NCBI RefSeq assembly: GCF_039542345.1
Contig: NZ_BAABHY010000001.1
Span: 186,001 to 250,000 of the forward strand
Reading direction: 5' to 3'
Origin: Orbus sasakiae
GTDB lineage: Bacteria > Pseudomonadota > Gammaproteobacteria > Enterobacterales > Orbaceae
Length of the DNA: 64,000 bases
The notes under the pieces were generated by a model that was not told where the DNA came from, ran no database searches, and worked only from the letters and a program-made list of their open reading frames with translations. Shown one piece after another: positions 28,701 to 35,140 of the stretch (its first letter is position 1; each line of letters opens with the position of its first letter). A program made the translations under genes and the position numbers.

Positions 28701-30921
28701 CAGTGGTAGCGGAACACGTCATTCAGCCGTGGATGACAAGTTAGCGGGTGTGAAGATTAAAGCGACACAAGGGAGTGTGGTGCGTTACTCTAACCTGACA
28801 ACGGCAAACGGTGAATACACGATAGAGAACTTAGCGGCGGGGCTATGGACCGTTGAGATAGACACACTGCCGTCATCGGACTATTCATACAGTTATATTG
28901 CAGATACGTTTGGGACAACCGCAACGGTTGTCACTAATGGCGCAGAGGTGGATATATTACCAACAGCTATAACCCGAGCCGTCAAAGGGGCAACGGTCAG
29001 TTTTGGTGTGAAAGCGAATGCGATAATCTCAGGTAAAGTGGTGATAGACGTTGATGACCAGGACCCACTGCCACCGGCAGCGGCGGATGTGATGGCAGGG
29101 GATATTGCGATTGATGCGAGCGGTTTCTTCCCGACTTATGTCGTGAGTTTATATAACGGCAGTACCTTACTGAAAACAACCAAGGTTGTTGGTGGGAATT
29201 ATGAGTTTGCTAACTTAACGAATAATGTGGCGTATACCGTTGAAGTGACTCAGCCAAGTAGCAATTACATCAACAGCTTTACGTTGACCAGTAGCAGTAG
29301 CGGTGTGACGGCGGGCGTGCCGGTGAGTACGACGGCGAAGATGTCGCAGACCTATACGTTATCGGCGCTTAGCACACAGGCACAAAACAGCCACTTTGCG
29401 TGGAAAGGTGCTGGTGGCGTGAGTGGTAATGTGTTCTGGGATAAAAACGATGATGGTGTGTATACCAATACTATCGACAGTGATGTGGGTTCGGCGGTGA
29501 CGGTGACACTGAGTCATGTCAGCGGGTCGGTGCCAAATATCACGCGCACCATCGCCAGTGGTTCAACGGCTTACAGTGCCACGGGGTTATTACCGGGCAG
29601 TTGGACGGTTGCAACTAGCGGGGTACCAACGACATTTAAGGCGAGTTTTGACCCGGATGATGTGTATAGTGCCAGCAGTCTGGCGACGACGGCGAATACG
29701 GCAGTGATTACGGTGAGCGGTAGCACGTTAACCAATCAGCACTTTGGTTATATCAAAGGGGGTGCGCTGGTGGGTGAGTTGAAGAACGATGCCAGTGCGA
29801 GTGGTTTATACAACAGTGGTGATGCGGGGGTAAACCCGGTGGAAGTGTCACTGCTTGATACCACAAACGGGGCGATACTCGATACGGTAGGCAACCCAAT
29901 TACGGTCAACACGAATAGTCATGGTGAGTTTAGTTTCCGTAACTTAGACCCGACGATGGATTACCATGTTCAGGTCTTGTTTGGTAGTGCGGCATTAGCG
30001 GTATCACCGACGCATCCGTTAGGGGAGATGGACCCGAGTTATGACTCTCAGGCGGGGACGATTAGTTTAATCCCACCGGTATCAAGTACGGTGGATGTGG
30101 TTAATGAAACCCATACGATTTTAGCAGCGATAAGTACGGCGGCGAACAATGAAATCACGCTAGGTAATTTATACTTTGGTTACCGGTCGGCGGGTGGAGA
30201 CTTAACCATTCACAAAAAGGCGCTAAAAGACAATGTGGTGGTGGGTGATATTGTGCCGTATACCATTACGATTGAAAACAACAAAGCGACGACGGCGTTT
30301 AATGTGATGATTAAGGACTTAATCCCGGCGGGCTTTAAATATGTGAAAGGGTCAGCGCGTCTTGACGGGCAAAAGATAGCGGAGCCGACAGGTGGACGTC
30401 CAGTGTTCTTTGGTCCGATGGACATTGGTGGTCAGGGTGCGGGCAGTGCGTTCCCAACCAAACGCACGTTAACCTATATGTTAGTTGTGGGTGCGGGTGT
30501 GACGCAAGGTGAGTATAAAAACGTGGCGGTGGCGATAGACCGCAGCGGTAAGGATGCCTCGAATACGTCACAGGCGACGGTGACGGTAACCAGTGACCCG
30601 TTATTTGATAATGCGCTGATTTTTGGCACGGTGTATGTGGACAGGAATGGTAATGGGATTCAAGACGAAGGCGAAGAAGGCCTTGCTGGGGTGAAATTAG
30701 TGACAGTCCGCAGTGAAATTATCACCACGGATGCGTTTGGTCGATATCACTTAGCGGGCGTGAACGGCGGTCGTTGGGAGCGCGGCACAAACTTTGTATT
30801 AAAACTCGATCCGAAAAGTTTACCGAAAGGGTATAAAGTGATTGGGCGTAATCCGATTGTGGTGAGATTATCACCTGGTTTACCAAGTAAAATTGATTTT
30901 AAAATTAGTGAAGATAAATAG
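22747..30921 (+). CDS. Giant secreted SdrD/Cna-B-like repeat protein with DUF11 domain
   Basis: About 2,725 residues. I favour the ATG at 22747 (GGGAG seven bases upstream); the frame also opens at an ATG overlapping the previous stop (22639), and a compact signal peptide starts at 22780 (MMKRWIKGGVRALTLGLMM, cleavage after ALAA). About 19 beta-sandwich units follow, each with a pattern like SGxVxxDxxxxG and ending xxYxFxxLxxGxYxV, typical of SdrD/Cna-B domains with acidic loops that may bind calcium. A DUF11 domain (DLTIHKKALKDNVVVGDIVP) and a last unit with YVDRNGNGIQDEGEEG lie at the C-terminus. No LPXTG or membrane anchor is visible. Role in adhesion or host contact is inferred. Codons are AT-rich from about 22870 to 27540, then clearly G+C-richer. 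Confidence 0.85.
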   Translation: MRHNTDNKKAVMMKRWIKGGVRALTLGLMMSTSALAAPLSGKVFLDYDNTQTNTNAPLAGLTVELLDSSGTSLSTPVITTTSVDGSYTFSTPTLGSFKVKAQTSHDESEMITVSVTGASGISGQNVFLKGKGGDIRLQIKDADSSGVKTIPVTLSVSGYPSMHLATDLSGYINIQNTLMNVSYTAKVLPSDIVDDMTNTKKYALWDATLANSNNQYIDEIVFAMLGNDQSGSFNVRERNDWGADGIVAVDQDDDGSYSAASDTGASGMKVEVYYSGTTTKVLGSSTITTGDDGKYNFKYLPLGNYDVAVTNISNPYLPVTPASGSFTVTSTTGNPTAINFLVKVDPNDTTLASISGYVFALASDQFPQLGPDSGNTGNTRPATASTRFATTVNLYQYDGTNWKLYSTQTSKSANGAYGFRGLTKGKDYKVEITESGINTAQYVFVGDTDGKSTSTSSSSLSSHKGKVTLSNGNQANIAPREIIITGLNSTKIDQNFWYSGIGISKLYVTDYMYNADNNINWGGNRNGLTGSTAAAYMKGTFYEEDGITPATKLDSTPLIASYLSGPDGYGYIGRIDSASDHGGIYYFKLDEYDSDYLTIASANYFVRSALNGTYSSNSGSGNITFRGKTPNNVSGYVYLNKSHPGTTGSYDPNIDSPINAIRVSLARKQVSTGVWQGITTYATNTNGAYNFTNLPDGEYRITVSNQFGSISNVTADDVTFENNDQNVTAQTSAANSYLYVNLSGGQTINNDTNFWLKLKQNDYVIRGTVYLDTRYSDKVIQQGQPNNENDLTLFDATVLLCSQGDSSDCTIGGANYLSHKTTTVNGKYEFTGTTDGITAGVNYMVKVLRTGTTPVTNSAKDLFPTYIVNFTEIDVPVTKNFLMQGKGVFSGHPVNDFNGDRAYAGAGTAENGGGRFKFYYWDGSTYQYWGAAGHYYNNFELRSLPEGKYKLVHDVNLSGYLDIADSDPSSNAGTIEFEVLSDGAIADGLGSYNRFYFQAGVLNVTEAVSGHIYLDVSGNGIKDDKSIALTSSELNSGISVEGFFTPRLYPNYFIAGTENIILADPDFIDSNVSTNGRFSYTAANSTRGDKLYMTNALLQLKGLDTSKFELVANSSQSKGSYLPSLVTNSLDFIQVTSTSGGAPDQYWLVKLKNNTKISGQLFYDINDDANYIPADGDSPVGGVRVELWKAGSLYTYTTSNDNGEYEFSNLFDSNYDIKVTTTGVPSGYELKSAETINGISIANATAPIVSGIDFIFKKTGDASISGNVMIDINNNGVVDINFSKTGDLAVEDVTIELHKNSVSTIPYKTVKTNAKGYYSFSGIDLNANYIVKMVTPSGYGVIKNANGVATDTLSAITIGETPISASNQYFLLAGGSNSNPTAGNTSSSAINSGIAGQTLIDDGVNTAMANVLLGLIDGNGIEIARQISDSSGYYHFYNLPSDTYKINVISSPTGYAIVKNADGTTQPLDILSGITLTTSGSNSKNFWYKTASAEGIQGKVYVDFADASISTTSLDSHAHLIGNSNAVTVELYDGIGATGTKLMTTTTVNGVYQFPNLIFGTGVDYSVKIDMSNITDYAFKLSKSGSGSTNVVIDVANLPSAGSTDNHYLVKGKQKITGDVWVDVDGDLIKGTAGNLLNGVTVKLEYKAPGASAYSTLKTTTTANASSLDGQYSFTALPKGTDYKVTVDNTSAVLAGTSLIPSSGIGSIAGNTNTFETTGLSADVTGQSTAYRYNGKVSGQFIVDIDGNGARSAVDTHFAGVALTLKATINGVMITKTAITDTDGKFSIDNLPIGNWSLDVAPTASQTMTNWGSYTLSYSKNSAGTKVTGSTALPLTMAITASDPTFANLEVAYKGGAKISGYVVLDVDPTDGIHAVNGTDTPVTGLTMTLSSDTAGFVSRTVTTDSNGYYEFTDLSIHTYKVSVDSTNPQLAGHLISFDPLSTATSTSSSSSVNLVVSAANSDLTTQDFGYKSSGGLSGYIYRDISGSGTRHSAVDDKLAGVKIKATQGSVVRYSNLTTANGEYTIENLAAGLWTVEIDTLPSSDYSYSYIADTFGTTATVVTNGAEVDILPTAITRAVKGATVSFGVKANAIISGKVVIDVDDQDPLPPAAADVMAGDIAIDASGFFPTYVVSLYNGSTLLKTTKVVGGNYEFANLTNNVAYTVEVTQPSSNYINSFTLTSSSSGVTAGVPVSTTAKMSQTYTLSALSTQAQNSHFAWKGAGGVSGNVFWDKNDDGVYTNTIDSDVGSAVTVTLSHVSGSVPNITRTIASGSTAYSATGLLPGSWTVATSGVPTTFKASFDPDDVYSASSLATTANTAVITVSGSTLTNQHFGYIKGGALVGELKNDASASGLYNSGDAGVNPVEVSLLDTTNGAILDTVGNPITVNTNSHGEFSFRNLDPTMDYHVQVLFGSAALAVSPTHPLGEMDPSYDSQAGTISLIPPVSSTVDVVNETHTILAAISTAANNEITLGNLYFGYRSAGGDLTIHKKALKDNVVVGDIVPYTITIENNKATTAFNVMIKDLIPAGFKYVKGSARLDGQKIAEPTGGRPVFFGPMDIGGQGAGSAFPTKRTLTYMLVVGAGVTQGEYKNVAVAIDRSGKDASNTSQATVTVTSDPLFDNALIFGTVYVDRNGNGIQDEGEEGLAGVKLVTVRSEIITTDAFGRYHLAGVNGGRWERGTNFVLKLDPKSLPKGYKVIGRNPIVVRLSPGLPSKIDFKISEDK

Positions 30922-30933
30922 TGAGTCTTATCG

Positions 30934-30959
30934 CCAAACACGCTTTTTTCGGTGTTTGG
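30934..30959 (+). promoter_or_regulatory. Hairpin after the giant gene
   Basis: CCAAACAC and GTGTTTGG pair over a ten-base loop just after the stop codon. No T-run follows, so it may protect the mRNA end or act together with the terminator at 31064. Confidence 0.5.
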
Positions 30960-31063
30960 TGATTGAACTGATGATTTGATCAATTCGTTTTTAGTCGTAA
31001 TGAATTAAGGGAGGAAAGGCAAACAACATAGTAACAATTTTATTTCTTAAGTTATTTACTTTT

Positions 31064-31086
31064 GCCCGGTGTCCCCGGGCTTTTTT
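31064..31086 (+). terminator. Terminator of the surface-protein operon
   Basis: GCCCGG-TGTCC-CCGGGC followed by six T. Upstream sequence from about 31029 resembles that before the second terminator at 31398. Confidence 0.85.
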
Positions 31087-31421
31087 ATATTTTTACTACC
31101 GATATTTATAATCGATATAAACGATCGATTGTTTTGCAATTAATAGATTATGAAAATCATATGTCTTTTATTGATCGTTACAAACGATTTTCAATGATAA
31201 CCGTCTTCATTAATAATCTAATCCATATCATTTATCACTTTTGCGGTTTTTTTTATTGAAAAGCATGCGAGTTAAGTGCTGAAAATGATCCCAGTTATTA
31301 AATAAAATTATTTTTTTTGTCATATATAACATAGGGGGGAGAGTCGGACTGGAAAAAACGTGTAGTAACTTTTTTATTTCTTATTTCATTCACTTTTGTC
31401 TGACATTATTGTCGGGCCTTT
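31087..31421. repeat. Intergenic block with a duplicated terminator context
   Basis: It holds the 15-mer ATCGATATAAACGAT (31111-31125), also found upstream of the surface genes, and a related TGATCGTTACAAACGATTTT near 31171. From about 31373 the sequence TAGTAACTTTTTTATTTCTT mirrors the sequence at about 31029, and a second hairpin (31398-31417, containing GU pairs) with a T-run ends the block next to the convergent transporter gene. I read it as the scar of a duplicated or lost paralogue. Confidence 0.5.
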
Positions 31422-31423
31422 TT
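31398..31423 (+). terminator. Second terminator hairpin
   Basis: GTCTGACA-TTAT-TGTCGGGC with a following T-run, adjacent to the stop of the convergent minus-strand transporter. Confidence 0.6.
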
Positions 31424-31817
31424 AGTTCTTCCCCTTTTTTGCTGATAGTTTTTTCTCTGCAAAAGCTAAAAATATAATACCACTAATGATGAGCAATGCA
31501 CCTAAACAACGTGTTAGCGTCAATTGTTCATTAAAAATGAACATTGAAATCAGCATGACGGTCACAATTTGTAAACGTGAAGCCGCAAATGCTGGCCCCA
31601 CAGGCGCTTTTTTCAATAAAACCATCCATGTAAAAAATGCACCCATATAGCTCAGGGTGGTGATATATATCCATTTATTTGATAAAATTCGCATGACCCA
31701 CTCTATCGAATAATCCAGTGGCAGGGCATTAATCGCAGAAAACTTAAAACCTGTTTGGCCAAGCGTATCAAATAGGAGTAAGAAAGCAAATCCGATAAGA
31801 TAAAATCGTTTCATCAT
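31422..31817 (-). CDS. Half-size DMT-superfamily transporter (EamA/ArnF-like), subunit 2
   Basis: A 131-residue inner-membrane protein with four hydrophobic helices and a Lys-rich C-terminus (EKKLSAKKGKN). It overlaps the upstream paralogue by four bases (ATGA), so the two probably form a heterodimer, as ArnE/ArnF and paired small multidrug transporters do. The substrate is unknown. It lies in a minus-strand run after zur, raising the possibility of metal-linked control, though nothing in the sequence proves it. Confidence 0.75.
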   Translation of the reverse strand: MMKRFYLIGFAFLLLFDTLGQTGFKFSAINALPLDYSIEWVMRILSNKWIYITTLSYMGAFFTWMVLLKKAPVGPAFAASRLQIVTVMLISMFIFNEQLTLTRCLGALLIISGIIFLAFAEKKLSAKKGKN

Positions 31818-32170
31818 CCAACCCCGACTAAAACAACACCTGCGGTGATTAAACCAACACCAATAATACGATAAGGTGTGAGTTGCTCTTTAAATAGCAG
31901 CCGACCAACAAGCATAACACTGATAATATTTGCTGAACCCAATAAAATAGCTTGAGATAGTGGTAGTAACGTTAAAAATGCGATCCAAAATAAAAAACCG
32001 ATGCCATAAGAGAGTACACCAATCCAAAGCCAATAGTTATTTAACAAATCTAACCAAAAATACCAATTTTTACGATTTTTAGGGGAGATAGCGGCGTATT
32101 TAAATGCAATTTGGCCAACCGTATCACAACAAATACTGCATAACCATAAGCAAAAAATAGTCACCGTCAT
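31814..32170 (-). CDS. Half-size DMT-superfamily transporter (EamA/ArnE-like), subunit 1
   Basis: A 118-residue, four-helix membrane protein. The DTVGQIAFKYAA start and LLFKEQLTPYRIIGVGLITAGV end are typical of DMT halves. The first gene of the pair, it begins seven bases after the zur stop. Similar architecture to its partner at 31422 suggests antiparallel heterodimer assembly (inference from paired small transporters). Confidence 0.75.
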   Translation of the reverse strand: MTVTIFCLWLCSICCDTVGQIAFKYAAISPKNRKNWYFWLDLLNNYWLWIGVLSYGIGFLFWIAFLTLLPLSQAILLGSANIISVMLVGRLLFKEQLTPYRIIGVGLITAGVVLVGVG

Positions 32171-32177
32171 AAGCTCA

Positions 32178-32633
32178 TTAGTCAGCTAACACTTGGCAGG
32201 ATGTACAAAGTCCATGTATCTCAATGATACTGTGTTTAACATCAAATTGGTTCTTGTTTGCCAATTGTTGTAAATTATGTTCAATATCATGACTATGTTT
32301 TTCTAAAATTTGTTTGCAGTTATCACAAATAAATAAAATCGAAATATGATTGGGATGACTAAAATGCGGACAAATAATATAACTATTTGAAGACTCAACT
32401 TTATGAATAAATCCTTGTTCTAACAAAAATTCTAAGGCCCGATAAATCGTGGGTGGTTTAGCTTGAGGTTCTTCTAATTTTAGTAAATCAAGCAGATCAT
32501 AAGCGCTCATGGTTCTTTCTGCGCGTAACATAATCTCTAGCACAATTTTTCGTTGATTAGTTAATTTAACGTTACGCTTCTTACAAACGGCTTCAATATC
32601 ATTTAGGATTGTTAAATGATGATGTTGACTCAT
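32178..32633 (-). CDS. zur: Zinc uptake regulator Zur (Fur family)
   Basis: A 151-residue Fur-family repressor. The winged helix is about residues 15-80 (TNQRKIVLEIMLRAERTMSAYDLLDLL, PPTIYRALEFLLEQGF). The metal-binding C-terminus has CDNC near residue 105 and a final CTSC, the structural zinc ligands of Zur. Zur rather than Fur is preferred because of the start, the length and the shape of the cysteine pairs. It lies four bases downstream of rnfH and may be co-transcribed with it. Confidence 0.88.
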   Translation of the reverse strand: MSQHHHLTILNDIEAVCKKRNVKLTNQRKIVLEIMLRAERTMSAYDLLDLLKLEEPQAKPPTIYRALEFLLEQGFIHKVESSNSYIICPHFSHPNHISILFICDNCKQILEKHSHDIEHNLQQLANKNQFDVKHSIIEIHGLCTSCQVLAD

Positions 32634-32637
32634 TGAC

Positions 32638-32922
32638 TTACCTCATTCTCTTTTGCCGTTCGGCAGCTCGTTGACGCCTGATTTCTTTTGGATCATTAAT
32701 TAATGGTCGGTAAATCTCAATCCGATCGCCATCAGTTAGCGGATCGGTTAATAAAACTTGCTTACCAAAAATACCCACTGGATGATCCGTTAACGTCAGA
32801 TTATGCAGTGATAAAATACCGGATTGTGTGATTGCTTGTAAAACGGTTGTTTGATCATCGACGCGACAGTCAATTACCGTTGGCTTTTCAGGAAGCGCAT
32901 ACACAACTTGTACTTTAATCAT
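32638..32922 (-). CDS. rnfH: RnfH family protein
   Basis: A 94-residue beta-grasp protein (UPF0125/RnfH) with VVYALPEKP, the GIFGKQVLLTDPLTDGDRIE core and an Arg-rich tail. Function is not firmly known. It follows ratA on the minus strand, the conserved ratA-rnfH arrangement divergent from smpB. Confidence 0.92.
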   Translation of the reverse strand: MIKVQVVYALPEKPTVIDCRVDDQTTVLQAITQSGILSLHNLTLTDHPVGIFGKQVLLTDPLTDGDRIEIYRPLINDPKEIRRQRAAERQKRMR

Positions 32923-32936
32923 TCAATCCATCCTAT

Positions 32937-33368
32937 CTATGAATAAACTTGTTTTGCTCGATTTGAAAAAGCCTTAACCATGTTTTCCATTAGATCTTTA
33001 AACAGTGGAGTAAAGGTAATATCCAGTAATTTGCTTTTAAATTCAAACGTCAAATCAAAACTAATTTTACACTCATGATCTGATATGGGGGTAAAACTCC
33101 AATATCCAAGTAATTTTTTAAATGGGCCATCAACTAATGACATTTCGATAGAACGGGGTTCTGATAGTCTGTTTAGCGTAATAAATTTTTTCTTAAAACC
33201 TAATTTTTCAACTTCAAGAAAAGCTTTGGTAACATTATCTTGTTGTTGTAAAATACCCGCATCAACACAATCAGGTACAAATTGTGGATAGGTATTAATA
33301 TCATTAACCAAATCATACATCTGTTTGGCTGAGTAAGGCTCTTTTATTTCATAAAAAACACGGGTCAT
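32937..33368 (-). CDS. ratA: RatA/PasT family START-like protein
   Basis: A 143-residue polyketide-cyclase/START-domain protein (coenzyme Q-binding COQ10 type). YDLVNDINTYPQFVPDC and the WSFTPI stretch are family hallmarks. RatA was reported to inhibit 70S ribosome assembly in E. coli, while the family has also been linked to ubiquinone function and stress tolerance; the sequence does not decide. Divergent from smpB as in Enterobacterales. Confidence 0.9.
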   Translation of the reverse strand: MTRVFYEIKEPYSAKQMYDLVNDINTYPQFVPDCVDAGILQQQDNVTKAFLEVEKLGFKKKFITLNRLSEPRSIEMSLVDGPFKKLLGYWSFTPISDHECKISFDLTFEFKSKLLDITFTPLFKDLMENMVKAFSNRAKQVYS

Positions 33369-33440
33369 AAATTTAAATTACTATATTTACACATAAAGTT
33401 GTGGCATATAGTATCATGTAAATCTATAATATCGCACATT

Positions 33441-33923
33441 ATGACGAAGAAAAATTCACACAAGCCGGGTTCGGCAACAATTGCACTTAATAAGCGCGCA
33501 CGTCACGAATACTTCATTGAAGAAGAAATCGAGGCTGGCCTGTCTTTGCAAGGTTGGGAAGTTAAGTCTTTACGCGCAGGTAAAGTCAACATTAGTGATA
33601 GCTATGTGTTACTTAAAGATGGTGAGGCATGGTTATTTGGTGCGACGATTACACCATTAAATGTTGCATCAAGCCATGTTGTTTGTGATCCGACACGGAC
33701 ACGCAAATTGCTACTTAGCCAGAAAGAGTTAAGCTCATTATTTGGTCGAATTAACCGTGAAGGTTATACGGTTGTTGCGTTATCCATGTATTGGAAAAAT
33801 GCGTGGGCAAAGATCAAAATAGGTGTGGCTAAAGGTAAAAAGCAATTCGATAAACGTGCTGACGTTAAAGATCGCGAATGGCAAGTCAATAAAGCGCGAA
33901 TTATGAAAAACGCTAATCGTTAA
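33441..33923 (+). CDS. smpB: SsrA-binding protein SmpB
   Basis: A 160-residue RNA-binding protein that works with tmRNA in trans-translation. NKRARHEYFIEEEIEAGLSL and the C-terminal KKQFDKRADVKDREW are conserved. The ATG at 33441 starts the conserved MTKKNSHKPG; upstream in-frame codons are unlikely. In E. coli ssrA follows smpB directly, but here ssrA is about 10.7 kb away. Confidence 0.97.
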   Translation: MTKKNSHKPGSATIALNKRARHEYFIEEEIEAGLSLQGWEVKSLRAGKVNISDSYVLLKDGEAWLFGATITPLNVASSHVVCDPTRTRKLLLSQKELSSLFGRINREGYTVVALSMYWKNAWAKIKIGVAKGKKQFDKRADVKDREWQVNKARIMKNANR

Positions 33924-33937
33924 TCCCTCCTACGCCG

Positions 33938-34987
33938 ATGAACTCACTGGCAAGTACACATAAAAAACCGACAATTAGTGATGTTGCAAAACTTGCTAAA
34001 GTCGGTAAAACCAGTGTTTCACGCTATCTAAATGGTGAATTTGACGCATTATCTGAACGGATTAAAGCGCAAATTGAATTGGCAATCAATATTTTAGATT
34101 ATCGGCCCAATCAAATGGCTCGCAGTTTAAAGCGAGGCAGTTCAAAATTGATTGCGTATTTAATTCCTGATATTACCAATCCTTATTCTGTTGAAGTCAT
34201 GCAAGGGCTGGAAAAAGCCTGTCAAGATAATGGCTATACACTACTGGTGTGTAATACCAACCGGAGCCTTGAAAAAGAGCACTATTATCTGCAGTTGCTA
34301 TCGAGCTACAGTGTAGAAGGGCTCGTTTTTCACCCCATCCGCTCACATGTTAATAGTCTTACCGCTTACCCTTACCCCGTAGTATTAGTTGATCGAAAGA
34401 TTGAAAATTTTAGCGCAGATAGAGTGGGTTTAGATAATATTCAAGCCGCGACTTTGGCAACAATGCATCTTATTGATAATGGGTTTGACGCAATTTTATT
34501 CATTAGCGAACCGATAGTGGGGATTAGTTCACGGCTTGATCGTGTTAATACCTTTAAATCAGTGGTAGCAAATCATCACAATGTGTCAGGGGATGTGATT
34601 GAAATTACAGAACAAACGGATAGTGAACATGATCGCGCTTTGTTAGCAACCCAAATCGCCCAATTTTATGATGCTTATCCGACAAAGCGTAAAGCCATTA
34701 TTTCAATCAACGGATCATTAACGCTCGAGATTGCTTTAGCCTTAAAGATGTTAAATTTAGCCAATAGCCAAGAAGTGGGTTTACTTGGCTTTGATGATCC
34801 CAAATGGGCTGCTGTTGTTGGCGATGGTATTACCTCTATTAAACAACCGACCTATCGCATGGGTTACGCTACATTTGAGTTATTGTTGAAACGTATTAAT
34901 GGTTATCAAGGAAAACCACAAGATATCCTGTTTGCCGGCGAACTTATCATACGCAGTTCAACACAATCCTTATCATCTGATCGCTAA
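33938..34987 (+). CDS. LacI-family transcriptional regulator, target unknown
   Basis: A 349-residue repressor with an N-terminal helix-turn-helix (ISDVAKLAKVGKTSVSRYLN), a hinge (YRPNQMARSLKRGSS) and a sugar-binding effector domain. It starts 14 bases after smpB but no sugar gene is adjacent, so its targets are elsewhere or were lost. The DNA-binding region resembles KdgR-type LacI members, which is a hint only. Confidence 0.85.
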   Translation: MNSLASTHKKPTISDVAKLAKVGKTSVSRYLNGEFDALSERIKAQIELAINILDYRPNQMARSLKRGSSKLIAYLIPDITNPYSVEVMQGLEKACQDNGYTLLVCNTNRSLEKEHYYLQLLSSYSVEGLVFHPIRSHVNSLTAYPYPVVLVDRKIENFSADRVGLDNIQAATLATMHLIDNGFDAILFISEPIVGISSRLDRVNTFKSVVANHHNVSGDVIEITEQTDSEHDRALLATQIAQFYDAYPTKRKAIISINGSLTLEIALALKMLNLANSQEVGLLGFDDPKWAAVVGDGITSIKQPTYRMGYATFELLLKRINGYQGKPQDILFAGELIIRSSTQSLSSDR

Positions 34988-35090
34988 CCGTATTTTATGA
35001 TATGAATCTAAATGTTAGGTAAGAAATTAACGTCAGCCAATTAATTGTTTCGTCTTTATGACAAATATCATAGGTAATTCGCCTATTCAT

Positions 35091-35109
35091 GATAATAATA
35101 ATCATTATC
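35091..35109 (+). promoter_or_regulatory. Fur box upstream of the TonB-dependent receptor
   Basis: GATAATAATAATCATTATC matches the 19-base Fur consensus at 18 positions. It lies 31 bases before the receptor start, so the receptor is very probably iron-repressed. Confidence 0.85.
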
Positions 35110-35140
35110 GTTTATTGGTATTTGTGATTAAGAGGACGCT

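Noticed and set aside
22747..30921. Regular repeats that might be a CRISPR array or VNTR
   Set aside because: The periodicity is at protein level (about 19 diverged beta-sandwich units). There are no short identical DNA repeats with unique spacers.
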